A DNA stretch of 64,000 nt from Carpediemonas membranifera (lineage: Eukaryota; Fornicata), in the NCBI GenBank assembly GCA_019828565.1, contig JAHDYR010000007.1:967531-1031530 (forward strand), written 5' to 3'. How positions within the stretch are numbered: position 1 is the stretch's first letter; every line of letters begins with the position of its first letter. The translations under genes were made by a program, and so were the position numbers. Shown piece by piece: positions 39,215 through 49,274 of the stretch. The notes under the pieces are model-generated. The model was not told the DNA's origin, searched no databases, and worked only from the letters and a program-made list of their open reading frames with translations.

Positions 39215-39787
39215 ATGTATGGAGGGGGGACAGTTATCCTCTCCGCGGGCGATCAGCAGGTAATCAGCGATTTCAACCGCCACTATAAGCTGGGACTTGG
39301 ACGCGATAGATGTATACGGGGCTTCGAAAAGCTGCCGTTCAGGGTCGACCAGCTCATGGCAGACTGTCGCTGCAACGTCTTCCTCAGCGGCAGTCAACTC
39401 CTGTTCGCCGGTGTGGTTCCCCAACATATCGCCCAGTCTGGCCTACTGCCTGAATACCAGCAGCGCGAGAAATGCCTCACAGCAACGCCGATTGCATTCC
39501 CTTTGAATGTAAAGGCGGTGTTGTTTTTTCCCTGGCGGCTGATTTGGGTGTCTCCTGGTTGCACCCATATTTGCGAGGACGATTGTACGCTAGATATGCC
39601 CTTTGAGGCAACAGCTGTCTATCAGACATATGAGCGTGTGTACGCATTATGCGACACAGAAGGGCAGTGGTATGATGTTGTGGGTGACTGCGATGGCGTG
39701 GCTAAGGTGGTCAAGTGCAGCGTGTCTAGAGTGAGATATGCTCGCCTGAAAGTGCACTATTTCCTGCTCAACGAGGTGCCGGAATAA
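39215..39787 (+). CDS. unidentified protein of the 19.2-kb element
   Basis: 190 residues from ATG 39215, seven bases after the previous gene's stop. It is Cys-rich in the middle (GCTHICEDDCTLD) and beta-like at the end (VRYARLKVHYFLL). The two genes could be one broken gene. An AGTAAAT follows the stop. No family recognised. Confidence 0.5.
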   Translation: MYGGGTVILSAGDQQVISDFNRHYKLGLGRDRCIRGFEKLPFRVDQLMADCRCNVFLSGSQLLFAGVVPQHIAQSGLLPEYQQREKCLTATPIAFPLNVKAVLFFPWRLIWVSPGCTHICEDDCTLDMPFEATAVYQTYERVYALCDTEGQWYDVVGDCDGVAKVVKCSVSRVRYARLKVHYFLLNEVPE

Positions 39788-39826
39788 ATCGAGTAAATAA
39801 TTAGACCTTGGAATCATGAATGCCGT

Positions 39827-40058
39827 GTGCGGTGGGTCCGTGGACGATAGAGAGTGGGCCTGCACGCGGCGTGGCACCAAGACGCCGAAGTCTAGCTGCC
39901 GAGATTTGTTGAAGCAGGCCACTGTTGATGCTTCAGCCGCAAGAGCAACAAAGAAGGTGCACGACACACGTAAGGTATTTCTGACGGGAAAGGCAGTGGC
40001 CTGGCTTAACTCGCAGATGGAGAAATAAAAGATTCAGAGTCAATGGATATGTTTACAG
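39827..40058 (+). repeat. duplicated 3' end of the HEPN-motif gene
   Basis: About 230 bp nearly identical to 41066-41297, covering the last part of the Cys-rich domain, the stop codon and downstream sequence. It has no gene body in front of it, so it is a partial tandem duplication. Confidence 0.9.
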
Positions 40059-40331
40059 CTTCATTCATTCCATCTATCGTCAGGGGTATCCAGATCGGAC
40101 AGAGAGATGGGTCTTTTTCAGACTCTGCATCCCCGCTTCGTGCAGGATGCGGTTCGCGTGCCTGACGGTCATGGGGGGACTACCCCAGAGCGAATCAAGG
40201 TCCTTGGACATCCGGATAAGACCAGCCCACATCAATATGGGCTGTAGGTTACGTTTCTGCTGTCTCTAGATGCGCAGTGATCTCACTTACCACCGAACAT
40301 TTCTTTAGAATTTCGTTCTGAAGAAACCGAT

Positions 40332-41260
40332 ATGAGCTCTGGGGTGAAGGATTCAGCAGGATACGCCAGCATGATGTTTGAAGCGCTACTGAGGATGATT
40401 CCGAAGCTGCAGGAGTACATCGCGAGGTACCGTGGTGACGGTGGCGAGATGGATCCGGCTATGCTTTTGCAAGCGATCCTACATCGTGTTCCTGATCTTC
40501 ACCACGCTGATAAGAGACATATACGCGAGCTGTTGGCAGCTCGAAACTCAATCTGCCACAATCGCGATGTTTCCAGTGCTGCCGATTTTGCATCCTTTGA
40601 GATGTCGGTCACATGCGTCATGTCGTTTGTGACGCAGAAGGTGGGCCGTGATGACGGCTTCAATGCCTTCATGGAGGCTCTGCACAACGAGGCGAACGGG
40701 GGCCGACCAGGACGCGAGTTCACCCGCAAGCCCCTTCCCGCAGGGACTCCCAGCCTGTCAGGATAGTCGAGAAGCGGGTTGAGGTACCTGTTTACATGAC
40801 TGCGCTGGGTCCTGATCCTGATAAGCCGAGGATGATGGGAAAATGCCAGCAGTTTTCGCCACAGGGTGAGCATGCAGAGACTCAGACTGTGCGAGACCTA
40901 GAGGAGGCGTCTACTCAGACAGAGCTGTTGGTTGAGCCTGTTAGTACCCTGCGCACGCATGAATTGTCTCGACGCGTCGTCAAGACCGCGATGTGCGATC
41001 TGCTTCGACAGAAGCTGAAGGAGAAGCCACCGACCGTATTCGCAGGGTCATGCGTTGTGTGTGGTGAGTCCGTGGACGATAGAGAGTGGGCCTGCACGCG
41101 GCGTGGCACCAAGACGCCGAAGTCTAGCTGCCGAGATTTGTTGAAGCAGGCCACTGTTGATGCTTCAGCCGCAAGAGCAACAAAGAAGGCGCACGACACA
41201 CGTAAGGTATATTTGACGGGAAAGGCAGTGGCCTGGCTTAACTCGCAGATGGAGAAATAA
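40332..41260 (+). CDS. HEPN-motif protein with C-terminal cysteine domain, one frameshift
   Basis: The first frame (40332 to about 40,760) is helical and contains LLAARNSICHNRD, an R-N-x(3)-H motif (Rx4H) of the kind that forms the active site of HEPN RNases, near residues 71-76. One base shift near 40,750 leads into VEKRVEVPVYMTALG and a C-terminal CVVCGESVDDREWAC...SSC domain related to the kinase's zinc ribbon. HEPN proteins often cleave RNA in defence or toxin systems. Here this is a motif-level call in a helical context. The shift may be an error or decay. Confidence 0.5.
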
Positions 41261-41299
41261 AAGATTCAGAGTCAATGGATATGTTTACACCTCTATGCC

Positions 41300-42132
41300 A
41301 CGACTTATGGGAAATCCGCCCTTATTAAGCTTCCTACAGGGAATATAGGCCATTTTGGAGGTATGAGCGACCGGGAGGGGGAGATTGGGGGACATTTATG
41401 GTATGGCTGGCCTCTACTCGGGCAGACTATTATAACGAGGCTCAGATCAGACCTCTACGGCCGCCTTACGAGGAGAAAAAGAGCCAAGCAGCGCGCTAGC
41501 GGCCCATGGCCGCAGCAGAGCCCAGCCAAGCTCAGCTATAGGGTCACCTGAGACCCCCGAATGACGTGCTGATCAGGTCGACTCCCATCTATTGACTTGG
41601 TAATTGCAGAGGGCGTCTGAACGCGATGTCCTAATAACCGACTTGGTCGGAGCGGTTCGGCGATGACTCCGTTGTATTCCACACCTTCTTTTTAATGCCG
41701 AAACATGCAGTCCTTTAGAGTCAACGCGCGTCCTGTCCGTCAGGCGAAGGGCATTCAGCAGAGGCATTGCTGCGGTCTGCAGACCGCCCTAGCGCTTCAG
41801 GATGGCCAACTGCATGATCTGGACTCATGTCTATCAAATCCATTTTGATCACATCAAACATGTGTCAAATCCGGCAAATCGATTTTGCGATAAAAAGGGG
41901 CAGAGGGGAGGAAGCGACCCATAAGGCGTACTTATGGACCATTTCCTCCCCCCCTGCCCGTTTTTTTGAGTCTCAACTCTCAATTCCAATTTGTCCCTAT
42001 GTTACTTTTTTTCTAGCAGGATTTAAAGTTTGATACTGCGCATGCGTATTGCTTAGGTATAGCCAAGTACTACCATACCACTTTGAAGATCCAGCTCCGG
42101 CTCATCGTCGAGTTCATTTTTTTCTTGCAACC
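41300..42132. other. right subterminal non-coding region of the 19.2-kb element
   Basis: No supported ORF. It includes an imperfect hairpin at 41892-41965: A-run plus GGGGCAGAGGGGAGGAA pairs with TTCCTCCCCCCCTGCCC, and inside it CCATAAG pairs with CTTATGG. Its position mirrors the nested inverted repeat at the left end. Confidence 0.6.
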
Positions 42133-42204
42133 GTAGATTATCTAGCTTTTTGAGGTCGAAGATAATCTAGGGTTTAGCAAAGATAATCTAGGGATGTTGA
42201 CAGT
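42133..42204 (-). repeat. right terminal inverted repeat, 72 bp
   Basis: Reverse complement of the left repeat with one mismatch (position 58 from the tip). It ends GTTGACAGT. Confidence 0.92.
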
Positions 42205-42206
42205 AT

Positions 42207-44971
42207 GAAGTACAGGGTCATCCTAGAGCTAAGCGACACGTCAGCATGGTCCATCAGCCGCTTCATGGAGGAGGCTAGGGACATCCTCAGGCTTCAGGCA
42301 CCGGAGGCCCCGGCCATATGGCAGGCAGCATGGAACAAGTCAGGGATCTACCTGAAGGGCAGAACCAATATCCTGGGCGAAGGGGAGGAGACCCCCCTTA
42401 GCAACGAGCCGCCGTTCCGGAAGGTGAGGCTGGAAGTGCTCAAGGCCACCTCGGTCCGCAGCAATAGGGACGAACATGCCGATCTGGACAGGTCGTCCGC
42501 TAGCACGGTCATCGACGGAGACGAGGAGCAACATGTCAAGGACAAGGAGGAACGACGCCAGCAGGCCACCATGCCCGGCAGAAGAAGCCTCGACGACAGC
42601 CTCCTGGAAGTGAACAAGGACATGGTCGGGGCCAACCAAGGCAAGATCGACCAGGACGAGGAGGTCGACTCAAACAAGGTCAGCAGCCAGCCGCCGAGGA
42701 TGCCTAGAAAGGACAAGGAGAAACGACTGGTGATCGGAGCCATCGACTTCGAGTGCGCAGACCCTGGCGTCAAGAAGGCAGGGATCCCTGCCATCCCGGT
42801 TGAGGGCGGGATCGTACTCTTTGACCTCAGCACTGGGGACATTCTTGGACACGGGCATGGCCTGTATTACCAGGACATACCGGCAGCAAGCATGGACCAA
42901 GCGAGGTACACGGCATGGGCAGTGACGGGGCTGCCGCCGGCCACCTTCGTGGAGGTCGGGACGGGGCGGCCGCCGATCGAGTATGAGAAGCACATACATA
43001 CTTTCAGGGACTGGGCCAACCGCCTGGCGGCTCAGCTGGCAAGGATCGAAAGGTCGGAGGGTTGGAAGATAATCATGTATGCAAAGGGGTGGAGATGGAA
43101 AGCTTCCTCCTCACGAACCCCACAAATGGACTGGAGCAAGGAACCAGGGAATTCTTCCAAGCTAGGCTGGTGGACGAGAAGAAGCTACCAGAGATCCTGG
43201 AGAACAACGGCAAGGAGGAGGCTGGCCAAAACCTCAGGGACAACCTCGACAAGGCCAACTACCTGGAAGCAGTAACAACATGGTCAAATGGATGGCAGAA
43301 CAGGAGCGAGCCCAAGGGAGTCTGTCCGTACCACAGACACACCGCGGGTTGCTACCACTGTGGGTTGGCGGATACAGTAGTCTTCACAGCCAGGATCAGG
43401 GCCCTATGCAAGGAGAGGATGAGCACCCCAGACGTCTACCACTACATGGGTAAGGCACTCGACAAGACCATGGAAGCAGTCGGGAAGGCGGAGCCGGGCA
43501 TGGATATCATGGGAGGCCCGGAATTCGCGACAAGGAGGGACACCTTTGAGATCTTCGGCACGTACCCGATCGGGGACGCAAGGGACGTCAGCAGGGAAGT
43601 CGGCGACAGGATCCTCGTAGTCCCGGACAACGGACACCGCTTCGGCATCGGCTTCGGGTTCGGGGAGGTTCTGTTGGGCATGAAGGGCATCTTACTGGCC
43701 CCCTCACAATCATGGACAACGAAGGTGTACTGGAGAGAAGCCCGCTATGGACCATCATGGAAAGAGCCACGGCTAACCAGCTCCGCATGGTACGCGTCAG
43801 GAAGGGCCTAGGGGCAGCAAGGGAGGAGGACATCATAACCATGGCCATGCTATACGAGTGGTGGCCCTCGAAGGAGGCTACGGCTCATCAAGGAGTCTGG
43901 GGCTGCGACGACCTAGCAGAGAGCCTCAGGGACTATGAGAAGGTCATAGTCAACGTCAAGGCCCCCAGGAACAGGGGTAGGATCACCCTAGGGGCGAGCT
44001 TCATCCCGAGAGACTGGGGCATGGTCAGGGTCAGCGAGGCTGGGACCATCCTAAGCCGCATGCGCAAGGAAGGGGCCAGACTAGTCTCGGCAGCTATCCC
44101 GGACGAGCCCAGAGCCAACACAGTCAATGTCCCAGGCATCACGTATGTCCCCACCATCGACGGAAAGTCCGAACAGCCATACCAAAGTAGGTTCTTCGAC
44201 AACGGCCTGGAGGAAAAGGCGAGGCGGATTAGCACCAGGATGGTGGGCAGGCACTTCGGCCAGGACGCGGATCAAGGACATCACGACCAGCATGGAGACA
44301 GGGAAGAGGACAGAAGGGTAGGACACGGAGCCGGCGGTAGAGCTGGTGTCAGAGCTGACGACAGAACCGGCGACAGAGCTGGTAACATGAACAGGACCTC
44401 GGATCGTAACCACGGAGGAGACGACAGGGAGAGACAGGACAACACGGGAACGCAGATGAGAGGCTCGTTCAGCGGGAACACCTGGGCCGGTAGAGGCTCA
44501 GAGGGAGGCATGGACAACAGCAAGGATCACTCTTCCTCCACGACGCTCAAGCGCAAGGAGGGCAGCACGAGTAGGATCATGGACTCGGACAGCGGAAAGA
44601 GAAGCAGGCACGAAGAGGACATGGACTGGGAGTCTGGAAGCAGACAGGCAACCGGCATGGACTCGGAGAAGCTGCGGCTCCGAAAGCAGTTGGCAGAGGC
44701 GCAACAAGAGATCTCAGCGCTCAAGGCTGCCCGACTCATGCAAGAGCAAGGCCACGGAAGGTTGGTGCTCTCCGGCGTCGCGACTAAGCCCAGCAAGGAG
44801 AAGCCCACGATCCCCCGGCACAAGCACAAGAAGGCTAAGAAGGCCAAGCAGATCTCACCCATGGACCTGATGACCCAGTTCATCACGGTAATGCAGAGTC
44901 TACAAGGACAGCAAGTGAGTCAGGCCGAGGACAGCTGCAGCGGCAGTGGGGAGTCCACGGAGGAGGAGTAA
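42207..44971 (+). pseudogene. LINE ORF1 protein, remainder, with exonuclease/Maelstrom-like domain; two frameshifts
   Basis: Continuing from 23,011, the frame gives MKYRVILELSDTSAW, a charged linker, then a segment starting VIGAIDFECAD (a DxE exonuclease-I-like motif) and continuing IVLFDLSTGDILGHGHG, HTFRDWANRLAAQL and GWKIIMYAKG. After a shift in a G-run (about 43,090) come MESFLLTNP and CPYHRHTAGCYHC. The E...C-x(2)-H...C order resembles the DnaQ-like Maelstrom domain. A second shift near 43,700 leads to a His/Arg/Asp-rich region and a basic tail. Intact ORF1 would be about 1,170 residues. Confidence 0.6.
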
Positions 44972-45302
44972 GGACATGGTAAAGCAGTATTCTTTCAAGG
45001 AACAAGCAACATTTTCTTTATAATTCACAAGCCCTGGCTCCCACCCAGGGCCCGGCATTAGCTGAAATGCACTGCCGGTAGGCTGTAGCGGCAGCCAAAG
45101 GGGGGTCACGTCATATCGTCCCCCTCCTAAGTACCCTGCCCGAAGAATGGAAGGTCACCAGGTGGTAACAAGGTTGGCCTGACAAGGGTCACCGAGACCG
45201 GCATCTAGGCCCCTTGTTAGGACAAGGATAGCAGGAGAGGAGCGGGAAGCTGGGGCTCCCAAATTCTGGGAATTCGCAGGATAAGGAAACAGGACAAAGG
45301 CA
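44972..45302 (+). other. LINE spacer between ORF1 and ORF2
   Basis: 331 nt without an ORF. It includes complementary blocks (CCCTGGCTC...CCCAGGG; GCCGGTAGGCTGTAGCGGC) that could fold. It may serve ORF2 translation. No named ribozyme fold is claimed. Confidence 0.4.
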
Positions 45303-46421
45303 ATGGTAACCTACAAGATACTTAGTCTGAACACAGAGGGACACATAGGAAGAGGAAAGGACTTCACGGCGTCTATGGCAACGGCGATTCAGCTAAGGTT
45401 GAAGGACATAGAGGCAGTACTCATACAAGAGACATGGAGAACGGCGAATACGAGGGTTCATTGCTTCATGGACCTTGACTACGCACTAGCAGGGAGGGAG
45501 ACGGAAGAGGACCTGGTCTTAGCCAACGAAAAACGAAAGGCGGATGTCAAAAGTCAGCACCGCATCAACCGACAACTAGGCATAGCAGGCAATGACGAAC
45601 CTGCGCCAAGATGGAAGGGAACAAGGGAAGGCATCGGCACGAGAGTGAGCCCACACGCAACTGCAAAGTGGGACATCGGCATAACGGACAGCCTATCGGG
45701 AAGAGTGCAAGCCAGCATAATGAGAACCGGCAGGGACATACTAGTCATCAACGTGTATGGCCCTCCATCCGGCCACAGCAAGCAGGAGAAGGATGGATTC
45801 AGGGACACTATACAGAAGATCATGGACATGAAAGGGAGCATGGAGGCCATAATTATGGGAGACTGGAACATCGACCCAGGCCAGATGGAAAGATCCACCC
45901 GGTGGAAGGATATGATGGAGAAGCACAGGCTCAAAGCCATCATACCCAAGTCTGGGACGCTCACATCAGGAACATCAACCCCGGACTTTGCAGTGACAAC
46001 ACCAGGAATCCAGGGGGCGGAGATTGAGGTGGTAGAGTCTCAGAAGGTCGGGGTATGGGGCTCAGCACACAATGGAATCACACTAGCATGGAAGGAACAA
46101 CGGTACTATGGCAGAAGTGAGCGAGACGTGGCTCTGGCCATACCCGAGGTGCACACCTGGCCCATGAAAAAGAAGGAGGGGCCAGTCACAGTCTCAAAGC
46201 TGAACAGGATCAAGAGCTCGGACCAATGGGAAGAGACTATAAGAGCATGCATGGGCGACCCAGTGAACAACAGGGGAGCAAAGGCAAGGGACAAAGTGTT
46301 CGGGAACGGAGTGTGGAGCGAACTCCAGCGAACCCCATGGACAGAAATAGACATTTGGGAAGGCCTCACGGCAGGACTACGGGAACTGGCAAAGGTTTAC
46401 AACAGCTTCAAGGTGGAATAG
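45303..46421 (+). CDS. LINE ORF2 N-terminus: AP-like endonuclease, fused by deletion to the ORF2 end
   Basis: 372 residues. Endonuclease/exonuclease/phosphatase motifs: ILSLNTEG (Asn), AVLIQET (metal-binding Glu), VINVYGPPSG, IIMGDWNID (Asp-Asn), TPDFAVTTPG and a final HNGITL (catalytic His). This enzyme nicks target DNA for target-primed reverse transcription. At about 46,350 the frame jumps directly to the ORF2 C-terminus (DIWEGLTAGLRELA), skipping the reverse transcriptase. The deletion makes the copy dependent on another element. Confidence 0.85.
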   Translation: MVTYKILSLNTEGHIGRGKDFTASMATAIQLRLKDIEAVLIQETWRTANTRVHCFMDLDYALAGRETEEDLVLANEKRKADVKSQHRINRQLGIAGNDEPAPRWKGTREGIGTRVSPHATAKWDIGITDSLSGRVQASIMRTGRDILVINVYGPPSGHSKQEKDGFRDTIQKIMDMKGSMEAIIMGDWNIDPGQMERSTRWKDMMEKHRLKAIIPKSGTLTSGTSTPDFAVTTPGIQGAEIEVVESQKVGVWGSAHNGITLAWKEQRYYGRSERDVALAIPEVHTWPMKKKEGPVTVSKLNRIKSSDQWEETIRACMGDPVNNRGAKARDKVFGNGVWSELQRTPWTEIDIWEGLTAGLRELAKVYNSFKVE

Positions 46422-46667
46422 AAGCATGTCATGAACCCCTGACTCCAGGACCGGGAAGGGATGGACAAGGAATCAGCCATGGACCACCCTCGCTGGGTGC
46501 TAAGCTCCTGGGATCAGTGAGGAAAGGCCCCACGTATCCCGGTAGCCAGGAACCAAAGCAAGGGAAGGAACGACTGCAAGGAATTAACAGGAAGGACAGA
46601 CCAGAAATAAGAAAGAAAGGACATGCAACAAGGACAGAGCAAGGATAAGGTCAAGGAAATCCATATT
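46350..46667 (+). repeat. 318-bp LINE end block, copy 1
   Basis: Nearly identical to 47427-47744. It covers the last ORF2 codons and following 3' sequence. Confidence 0.93.
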
Positions 46668-47498
46668 ATGGAATGGCTGGCAGTCAAAAGGATAGTCAAC
46701 TACAGGGACCAGGATATACCAGTCAGAAACAGAGAATGGGGGCGGGGCACGGTTATGTGGGAAGCTAGGGAGAGAGTGCAGCATCTACTGGAGGGCACCA
46801 GAGAGGGAGCCCCTAAACCAGCGCTACTGGATTATGGCATGGAAACGATCAGGAGGGGGTGGATGAAGCGGTGCAAAAGCCGTACGGCACTAGGACTAAT
46901 GGAAATCATGGGGACAAGGAAATCAAGCAAGTGTCTGCAAGGTAAGCCTACGGTAGACCGAAAGGCTGGGAAGGGGCAAAGCAGGGCGGAATGGAAGAGA
47001 ATTGTATCCATTGCAGCCAATGTCAGCCCATCCCCATCGTCGGCAGAGAGAGGGGGAGGGCCCTATGAGAGCCATCACAGAGCTGGCCCAAGGCGCTGAC
47101 CTGAAGAGAGAAATTAGCAGACTATGCCCCCTATGCTCGGAGGAGTCGGAGGTGAGCCTGTTCTACAGGATCATTAGGGAAAAAGCCAGGACCAGCAAGG
47201 AAGCAGGAAATGATCAGGGGAGTGGGCAGAGGGCCAGAGGCTAGGATCGGCAGCGCACATAATCTGTGAATGCCCGGCAGTAGACAGGGGAGAAGCTTGG
47301 ACAAAGCTGTGGACAGCAGCGAAGCACAAAACTAAGGACTTGGAAGTAAGGCAGGGCCCCCAGGGCGAATGGTACCAGGAAAGACCCATCCTAGAATTAC
47401 AGCAACTAATAATATGGGGCTCGGAGGACATTTGGGAAGGCCTCACGGCAGGACTACGGGAACTGGCAAAGGTTTACAACAGCTTCAAGGTGGAATAG
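46668..47498 (+). pseudogene. LINE ORF2 C-terminal region with zinc-knuckle remnant
   Basis: Frames read EWLAVKRIVNYRDQD, RRGWMKRCKSRTALG and, after shifts, REISRLCPLCSEESE...AHIICECPAVDRG, a CCHC-type motif common at the end of LINE ORF2 proteins. The ORF ends GLRELAKVYNSFKVE. Several shifts break the frame. It lies downstream of a copy of the end block, so its order relative to the endonuclease is rearranged. Confidence 0.6.
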
Positions 47499-47744
47499 AA
47501 GCATGTCATGAACCCCTGACTCCAGGACCGGGAAGGGATGGACAAGGAATCAGCCATGGACCACCCTCGCTGGGTGCTAAGCTCCTGGGATCAGTGAGGA
47601 AAGGCCCCACGTATCCCGGTAGCCAGGAACCAAAGCAAGGGAAGGAACGACTGCAAGGAAATAACAGGAAGGACAGACCAGAAATAAGAAAGAAAGGACA
47701 TGCAACAAGGACAGAGCAAGGATAAGGTCAAGGAAATCCATATT
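47427..47744 (+). repeat. 318-bp LINE end block, copy 2
   Basis: Second copy of 46350-46667. Here it follows the true ORF2 C-terminus, so this is its original context. Confidence 0.93.
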
Positions 47745-48404
47745 CATATGGTTGCACCACTCGTTGGGACCCCAAGGAAACTGCAGGGACTGGCCACGGG
47801 GGTCGGAGGGGCACAGGTGCCCCTGCCGCCCTTGTTAACGACATGGGAAACCAAGGACATGTAGTGCAAGCGAAATGTTGTAAGGGGTAACAGGACAACC
47901 AGGCCTAGTGCCTGGGGGTACACCACCATGCCCTGACCCACGCCACCTAACTGGGGTAGACAGCATGGACTTAGTCACTTTCCCCGCCTTCGGGTAGGCT
48001 TCTTAACAGAGTCGAGGGGGCATGGAATTGGGGAACCGGACAGACGAGAGGGTGCCGTGGCTGAACGGCTCTACAAGGACTGCAGGGAAGCAAGGAGTGT
48101 CATAGTCAAGGTTCTGCAGGACGATCCTGCCTGTCAATGCCCCGAGGACAGACCCCCAGGCTCCCCGGATAGTTGCCGGACTTTCAGGGAGACAGGAAAG
48201 CATATTTGCACGGAGATGGCCGCAGGGCCTCTGGGGCGATTGGAATCGGCTTTCCGCGGAGACAGTAGCACCGAAAGCCCAAGGCAAACGCTGCTGACCA
48301 GTTTGCCACGGGAAATAGGCAGTACCCCGGGGCACTCAGCTCCAAGACAACGGGAAACAAGCTCAGTCCGGGGTCAGAATCCAAGCACCATAAATTTCTT
48401 TCTT
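47745..48404 (+). other. LINE 3' region
   Basis: About 660 nt with no supported ORF, rich in short complementary blocks, ending in a pyrimidine tail (TTTCTTTCTT). The last about 280 nt are the part also found as the insert at 14368-14654. Confidence 0.7.
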
Positions 48405-48419
48405 CTTCTATCTCGGCCT

Positions 48420-49260
48420 TATAGATGGCCTTAGCCTCCTTCGTGTAGCCAATGAGCGCTAGTTCCCTGATCTTCGCGATCAGCGCGGCTTCGTGGAGCT
48501 GTTCGTAGTTCGGGGCCTCGATGGCGGGATTGATTTCATCGACGGCCTCTCGAAGGCGTTGGATGGCCACTCGGTGTGTTGCGGCCTTTCCATAAAGCTC
48601 GTTCGAAATATTGAGGGAGATGAGGCGGGCGCCGGCATCGAGTGACGGAAGCAGAGTCATGAAAAGATGGGGGGCGATCGCGTCGGCCTCGTCCGCAAGC
48701 TGCTGTCGTATGTCGGGGGCGTCGTGGCCTGACTCCTCCTCGGCAGCCGTAGCGAGCTCTTGACCGTCGCGGACTGTGGCTGCCGGGTTGCCTTCCTCGA
48801 AGACGTTCAGCAACGGCGTGTACTTCGGGTTTTCTGGGTCTATAGCGGAGACTGCTGCGTCAAATAGGGACGTGGCGCGGCGCTGGGCGGCCGCAGCCAA
48901 GGGGCCATCGGGGTGCTTCAGGGCGGCAGAGGAGGCAACGTTGAACAGATCTTCCTCTAGGAGTGCCTTGATCTGGGCCATGACGGCCTTGGAACTGACC
49001 CGATCTTCTGGCTTATGCTCTTCACGCAGAGCGCGGCGGACCTCAGCGTCCGATATCGTGTCCTCTTCCATAGCCTCGTAGGAGGCGTATTCCTTCGTCT
49101 TCCTCCAATTAGCGTGAAGGAACTCCGTCGTGGCGGGATCAAAGGTGCGAATAAGTGAAGTAGGGCGCTTCACATGAGGCAGTTCTCTCTTGTAAGACTT
49201 GATGGCCTCGGAGAGCTCATGTGCGTTTGTTACACTGACAAGCATGTTTTCGCCTCGCAT
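48420..49260 (-). CDS. Ty3-B gag, N-terminal part (capsid)
   Basis: Starts at ATG 49258-49260, 14 nt inside the 5' LTR, and gives about 280 residues of helical capsid-like sequence (KSYKRELPHVKRPTSLI, EDRVSSKAVMAQIKALLEED, LIAKIRELALIGYTKEAKAI). The frame then continues across the LINE insertion into 21795. It forms the virus-like particle of the element. Confidence 0.7.
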
Positions 49261-49274
49261 TGCAGTGAATTCAC

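Larger units (their letters stand above)
23012..42204. mobile_element. 19.2-kb DNA element with 72-bp terminal inverted repeats and multi-gene cargo
   Basis: Both ends carry a 72-bp inverted repeat with one mismatch, starting ACTGTCAACATCCC. AT dinucleotides flank both ends (23010-23011, 42205-42206), and precise removal with one AT restores LINE ORF1 in frame. It holds about a dozen genes on both strands: two small ORFs, a zinc-finger protein, a transposase candidate, a Cdc7-like kinase, an OTU-like protein, a chromodomain-like protein, a SET-domain protein, a HEPN-motif protein and unknowns. A partial second copy starts at 53,466. Terminal structure differs from CACTA, Helitron and Polinton elements. 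Confidence 0.85.
21796..48404 (+). mobile_element. LINE inserted in Ty3-B gag, itself split by the 19.2-kb element
   Basis: Identical 15-bp copies CTTCTATCTCGGCCT lie at 21781-21795 and 48405-48419. Minus the 19.2-kb insert it is about 7.4 kb: a 5' region, a long ORF1, a 330-nt spacer, ORF2 with an endonuclease but no reverse transcriptase, a duplicated 318-bp end block, and a 3' region ending in a pyrimidine (TTTC-type) tail. The related RT sequence at 62.8-64.0 kb shows what the missing part looks like. The copy cannot be autonomous. Confidence 0.85.

Noticed and set aside
23012-42204. Polinton/Maverick, Helitron or CACTA element
   Set aside because: No protein-primed DNA polymerase, capsid or retroviral-type integrase; no Rep/helicase and no hairpin-CTRR end; tips are ACTGTC with a 2-bp AT duplication rather than CACTA with 3 bp.
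44972-45302. HDV-like ribozyme between the LINE ORFs
   Set aside because: Complementary blocks exist, but I could not lay out the nested double pseudoknot or the catalytic C in the proper place.
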